From an uncultured Coprococcus sp. (lineage in GTDB: Bacteria; Bacillota; Clostridia; Lachnospirales; Lachnospiraceae), in contig CANQTC010000001.1 of NCBI GenBank assembly GCA_947626675.1, positions 1 through 64,000 of the forward strand: a stretch of DNA of 64,000 nt, given 5' to 3'. A program made the translations under genes and the position numbers. Of the stretch, positions 59,938-64,000 are shown piece after piece. The notes beneath the pieces are model-generated. The model was given only the letters and a program-made list of their open reading frames with translations, did no database searches and had not been told where the DNA came from. Positions within the stretch are counted from its first letter, which is position 1. Each line of letters starts with the position of its first letter.

Positions 59938-61302
59938 ATGATTAGCATAAATGAAGTAATAGAAACAAATAATATGATATCCAAGATGAATCTTGATGTC
60001 AGAACAATTACGATGGGAATCAGTCTGCTTGACTGCGTAGGAAGTGATGTAGATGATACATGCAGGAAAATATATGAAAAAATAACGACATATGCAAAGG
60101 ATTTAGTAAAGACAGGAAATGACATATCACAGAAATACGGTATTCCGATTGTCAATAAAAGAATATCAATCACACCGGTTTCCTTAGTAGGCGGCTCTGT
60201 CTGCAAATCATCAGCCGATTTTGTAAAGATTGCAAAAGCACTTGATGAAGCAGCCAAAACGGTAGGCGTAAACTTTATAGGCGGTTATTCCGCTCTTGTA
60301 AGCAAAGGTATGACAACGGCTGACGAACTTTTGATACGCTCTATTCCGGAAGCACTTGCTTCTACCAGTAAAGTATGCAGTTCCGTAAATGTAGGCTCTA
60401 CCAAAACCGGTATCAACATGGATGCTGTAAAGCTCATCGGTGAGGTTATTCTTGAAACCGCAGAACTTACAAAAGAAGAGGATTCGCTTGGCTGCTGCAA
60501 ATTCGTTGTATTCTGTAATGCGCCTGATGACAATCCATTTATGGCAGGGGCATTTCATGGGGTAACAGAAGCAGACTGTATTATCAATGTCGGTGTAAGC
60601 GGACCGGGTGTTGTAAAAAAAGCACTTGAAGAGGTAAGAGGAGAAAACTTTGAAATTCTTTGTGAAACGATTAAAAAGACAGCCTTTAAGGTCACAAGAG
60701 TCGGACAGCTTGTTGCCAAAGAAGCATCAAAAAGGCTGAATGTACCATTTGGAATTGTCGATTTATCCCTTGCACCAACACCGGCAGTCGGTGACAGCGT
60801 TGGTGAAATATTAGAAGAAATCGGTCTTGAATATGCCGGAGCGCCGGGTACTACAGCAGCACTGGCGCTTCTGAACGACCAGGTTAAAAAAGGCGGCGTT
60901 ATGGCTTCGTCATATGTCGGAGGATTGTCAGGTGCATTTATACCTGTCTCAGAAGACCAGCGAATGATAGACGCAGTTTCTGCTGGAGCGCTCACACTTG
61001 AAAAACTTGAAGCAATGACCTGTGTATGTTCGGTCGGTCTTGATATGATTGCGATTCCGGGTGATACAAAGGCCTCAACCATATCTGGTATTATAGCGGA
61101 TGAGATGGCGCTTGGTATGATTAACCAGAAAACAACCGCAGTAAGACTGATTCCGGTAATCGGAAAAGGGGTAGGGGAAACGGCAGAATTTGGCGGACTT
61201 CTTGGATATGCCCCGATTATGCCTGTAAATAACTTTGGCTGTGAGCAGTTTGTAAACAGAGGTGGAAGAATCCCTGCACCAATACACAGTTTTAAGAATT
61301 AA
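59938..61302 (+). CDS. PFL-family protein (UPF0210/DUF711)
   Basis: [70 protein letters not shown]. Directly follows the UPF0237 ACT gene, the usual pairing. Confidence 0.93.
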   Translation: MISINEVIETNNMISKMNLDVRTITMGISLLDCVGSDVDDTCRKIYEKITTYAKDLVKTGNDISQKYGIPIVNKRISITPVSLVGGSVCKSSADFVKIAKALDEAAKTVGVNFIGGYSALVSKGMTTADELLIRSIPEALASTSKVCSSVNVGSTKTGINMDAVKLIGEVILETAELTKEEDSLGCCKFVVFCNAPDDNPFMAGAFHGVTEADCIINVGVSGPGVVKKALEEVRGENFEILCETIKKTAFKVTRVGQLVAKEASKRLNVPFGIVDLSLAPTPAVGDSVGEILEEIGLEYAGAPGTTAALALLNDQVKKGGVMASSYVGGLSGAFIPVSEDQRMIDAVSAGALTLEKLEAMTCVCSVGLDMIAIPGDTKASTISGIIADEMALGMINQKTTAVRLIPVIGKGVGETAEFGGLLGYAPIMPVNNFGCEQFVNRGGRIPAPIHSFKN

Positions 61303-61314
61303 GGAAATTATTTT

Positions 61315-63183
61315 ATGAGAAAACTTGCTTTATCAGATGAGATATTAATGAGTGTGGAAAAACCTGCCAGATATATTGGCGGCGAATACAACAGCATCAT
61401 GAAGAAGAAAGAAGAGATAGCGGTTCGTTTTTGTATGTGTTTTCCCGATGTATATGAAATCGGTATGTCACATCTTGGAATCCAAATTCTTTATGATATG
61501 TTCAACAGACGGGAGGATACATGGTGTGAACGTGTATACTCCCCGTGGCCTGACCTGGATACAATCATGCGGGAAAAGAATATCCCTTTATTTGCATTAG
61601 AATCACAGGAACCTGTAAAAGATTTTGATTTTCTTGGCATAACACTGCAATATGAGATGTGTTATACCAATATTTTACAGGTTCTTGATTTGGCTCATAT
61701 ACCAATGAAATCAGAAGAGCGGAAAAAAGGCGAACCCATTGTTATCGGCGGCGGCCCATGTGCATACAATCCCGAACCGATAGCTGATTTTTTTGATATT
61801 TTTTATATAGGTGAAGGCGAAACGGTCTATGCCATCTTACTCGAATTGTACAAGGAATATAAACACAGTGATATGAGCCGCAGGGAATTTCTTATAAAGG
61901 CATCGAATATACCGGGACTTTATGTTCCAAGCCTTTATGACGTATGTTATAACGCAGATGGGACAATCGCTGATTTTGGCCCTAAGTACAGCGATGTACC
62001 TGAGAAAATACTAAAACAGACGGTTGTCGATATGACTTCTGTATCATATCCGGAGAAACCTATCGTACCCTATATGAAAGTAACGCAGGACAGAGTTGTG
62101 CTTGAGATTATGCGCGGCTGTATAAGAGGATGCCGTTTTTGTCAGGCAGGTATGATATACAGACCGGCCAGACCAAAAGATGTTTCCATATTAAAGCAAT
62201 ATGCCGAGAATATGCTGGCGGCATCAGGTCAGGAAGAAATTACTTTCAGCTCCTTAAGCTCAAGCGATTACCCAAGCCTTCCGGAACTGACAGACTGTCT
62301 CATTGAAAAGATGAATAACGAGCATGTCAATATATCGCTTCCTTCCCTTAGAATCGATGCTTTTTCCCTTGATGTAATGAGTAAGATACAGGACATAAAA
62401 AAGAATTCTCTTACCTTTGCACCGGAAGCCGGTACGCAAAGACTTAGAAATGTTATCAATAAAGGCCTTACAAAAGAAAATATCATGGACGGCTCTTTAA
62501 AAGCATTTCTTGGCGGATGGAATAAGGTAAAACTTTATTTTATGATGGGACTTCCTACTGAAACCTATGAAGATATCGAGGGTATAGCCAGTCTTTCGGA
62601 AGAGATTACGGAACTTTATTTTGCGAATATTCCAAAGGAAAAGCGTGACGGGCGTGTTATGGTTACGGCATCTGCTTCTTATTTCGTACCAAAGCCATTT
62701 ACTCCATTCCAGTGGGCGCCGATGATAGAGCCTTCTGAATTTATCAAAAGGGCATATTATGTAAAGGATAAATTCAGAGAAGCCAAAAACCACAAAAGTC
62801 TTAAATTTCAGTATCATGAAGCGGATATCACCATACTGGAAGGACTATTGGCAAGAGGAGACAGAAAACTGTGTGACGTTATATATGACGTATATCGGTC
62901 AGGGCAGATATACGATGCATGGACTGAATATTTTCATAAAGAAAACTGGGAGAATGCCCTTAAGGCACATGGAATCGATATCGGTTTTTATACCTATAGA
63001 GAGCGCTCTGTAGATGAAAAGCTTCCCTGGGATTTTATTGATATCGGCGTAACAAAAGAGTTTATGAAAAGGGAATGGGAACGTGCAAAATCAGAGCAGA
63101 TAACGCCGAATTGCAGTCAGAAATGTTCAGGCTGCGGTGCAGCGAAATTCGGAGGAGGTGTGTGCTTTGAAGCTAAGAATTAA
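61315..63183 (+). CDS. B12-binding radical SAM protein (TIGR03960 type)
   Basis: FCMCFPDVYEIGMSHLGIQILYDMFN; CIRGCRFCQAGMIYRPARP (CxxxCxxC); C-terminal CSGCGAAKFGGG. Confidence 0.93.
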   Translation: MRKLALSDEILMSVEKPARYIGGEYNSIMKKKEEIAVRFCMCFPDVYEIGMSHLGIQILYDMFNRREDTWCERVYSPWPDLDTIMREKNIPLFALESQEPVKDFDFLGITLQYEMCYTNILQVLDLAHIPMKSEERKKGEPIVIGGGPCAYNPEPIADFFDIFYIGEGETVYAILLELYKEYKHSDMSRREFLIKASNIPGLYVPSLYDVCYNADGTIADFGPKYSDVPEKILKQTVVDMTSVSYPEKPIVPYMKVTQDRVVLEIMRGCIRGCRFCQAGMIYRPARPKDVSILKQYAENMLAASGQEEITFSSLSSSDYPSLPELTDCLIEKMNNEHVNISLPSLRIDAFSLDVMSKIQDIKKNSLTFAPEAGTQRLRNVINKGLTKENIMDGSLKAFLGGWNKVKLYFMMGLPTETYEDIEGIASLSEEITELYFANIPKEKRDGRVMVTASASYFVPKPFTPFQWAPMIEPSEFIKRAYYVKDKFREAKNHKSLKFQYHEADITILEGLLARGDRKLCDVIYDVYRSGQIYDAWTEYFHKENWENALKAHGIDIGFYTYRERSVDEKLPWDFIDIGVTKEFMKREWERAKSEQITPNCSQKCSGCGAAKFGGGVCFEAKN

Positions 63184-63874
63184 ATATTTAAAGCTTGGCA
63201 ATCTTAAATTCATCGGACATCTTGATGTAATGAGGTACTTTCAGAAAACGATAAGACGTGCCGGGCTGAAAGTAAGCTATTCCAAAGGCTATTCGCCGCA
63301 TCAGATTATATCATTTGCAGCACCGCTTGCCATGTGCATTACTTCTGACGGAGAGTATTTTGACGGAGAATTTGATGAGATATCAACTTCAACGGAGATG
63401 ACGGAAGCTTTAAATACTTTTGGTGTTCCGGAGCTTCATGTATCGGAATGTGTGCTGCTGCCTGATGACGCCAAAAACGCCATGTCAGTAGTTGCCGCAT
63501 CAGATTATAGGATTTGTTTTTATGCATTGTCAGAAGATAAATCAGACCAGGCTCAACATATACTGGATAAATTAAAGGCATTTTATGAGCAGGAAGAAAT
63601 CATTATAACTAAAAAAACAAAGAAAAGTGAAAAAGAAGAAAATATAAAACCAGGTATATTGGACATAGAAATAAGAGATAATAGTATATATATGATGCTT
63701 TCTACCGGAAGCAGTTATAACCTTAAACCGGAACTGGTTATGGAAGCTTTATATCAATATGCCGGTATCCCATATAATTTCTTTGATTTTCATATTCACA
63801 GGATAGAAACCTATATGGAAGATGAAAATGGTGGATTGATGCCCTTATATAAGGCAGGCAGAAATTTTGGATAA
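63167..63874 (+). CDS. Radical SAM-associated protein (DUF2344 / TIGR03936)
   Basis: LRIKYLKLGNLKFIGHLDVMRYFQKTIRRAGLKVSYSKGYSPHQIISFAAPLA. TTG start at 63167 after ggaggaggtg, overlapping the upstream gene. Confidence 0.9.
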   Translation: MKLRIKYLKLGNLKFIGHLDVMRYFQKTIRRAGLKVSYSKGYSPHQIISFAAPLAMCITSDGEYFDGEFDEISTSTEMTEALNTFGVPELHVSECVLLPDDAKNAMSVVAASDYRICFYALSEDKSDQAQHILDKLKAFYEQEEIIITKKTKKSEKEENIKPGILDIEIRDNSIYMMLSTGSSYNLKPELVMEALYQYAGIPYNFFDFHIHRIETYMEDENGGLMPLYKAGRNFG

Positions 63875-63885
63875 AGGATAAAAAA

Positions 63886-64000
63886 ATGGACAAGCTGGTA
63901 GTTACAAAATACGAAGACAGATTATTACAGGCTTATTATGAACATGACAGGCTTATGGAACTGAGCCTTACGGATACAGACTCCGATTTGAACAATATTT
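63886..64000 (+). CDS. Ribonuclease E/G N-terminus (truncated by window end)
   Basis: MDKLVVTKYEDRLLQAYYEHDRLMELSLTDTDSDLNNI..., right after the DUF2344 gene as in conserved Firmicutes order. Only 38 aa visible. Confidence 0.65.
   Translation, partial: MDKLVVTKYEDRLLQAYYEHDRLMELSLTDTDSDLNNI

Noticed and set aside
60555-61082. Antisense 175-aa ORF opposite the UPF0210 gene
   Set aside because: Shadow ORF over a well-conserved gene on the plus strand; composition typical of antisense readthrough.

Overview
This is a low-GC Firmicutes chromosomal window, probably Lachnospiraceae-like; the taxon is inferred from gene content and not tested. There is no rRNA, CRISPR array, intact prophage or intact IS element. 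The left part (about 1-31 kb) is accessory: gene remnants, a RelB antitoxin with a truncated toxin, cell-wall, redox and transport genes. The right part (about 31-64 kb) is mostly conserved housekeeping: tRNA-Ser, PNP, rnhA, metH, ilvN-ilvC, greA, polA-coaE, ackA, yceD-rpmF-plsX-rnc-smc-ftsY, ilvA, a RACo-like protein and radical SAM genes. The most interesting locus is at about 10.25-17.03 kb. It looks like a mec-like inducible beta-lactam response module: a PBP with a MecA_N/NTF2-like N-terminal region, a translationally overlapping lipoprotein with an internally duplicated domain, and a convergent BlaR1-BlaI pair. Two very long dyads sit in front of the PBP gene and a third BlaI-type site overlaps the blaI promoter. 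Other notable signals are a 114-bp tandem repeat whose promoter-containing edge recurs upstream of greA, a MerR-type promoter with a 19-bp spacer facing an alcohol dehydrogenase/flavodoxin/aldo-keto reductase cluster, an aldo/keto reductase split by one amber codon, and a methyltransferase plus divergent carbamoyltransferase pair. All product calls come from reading the translated sequences; no database search was run.
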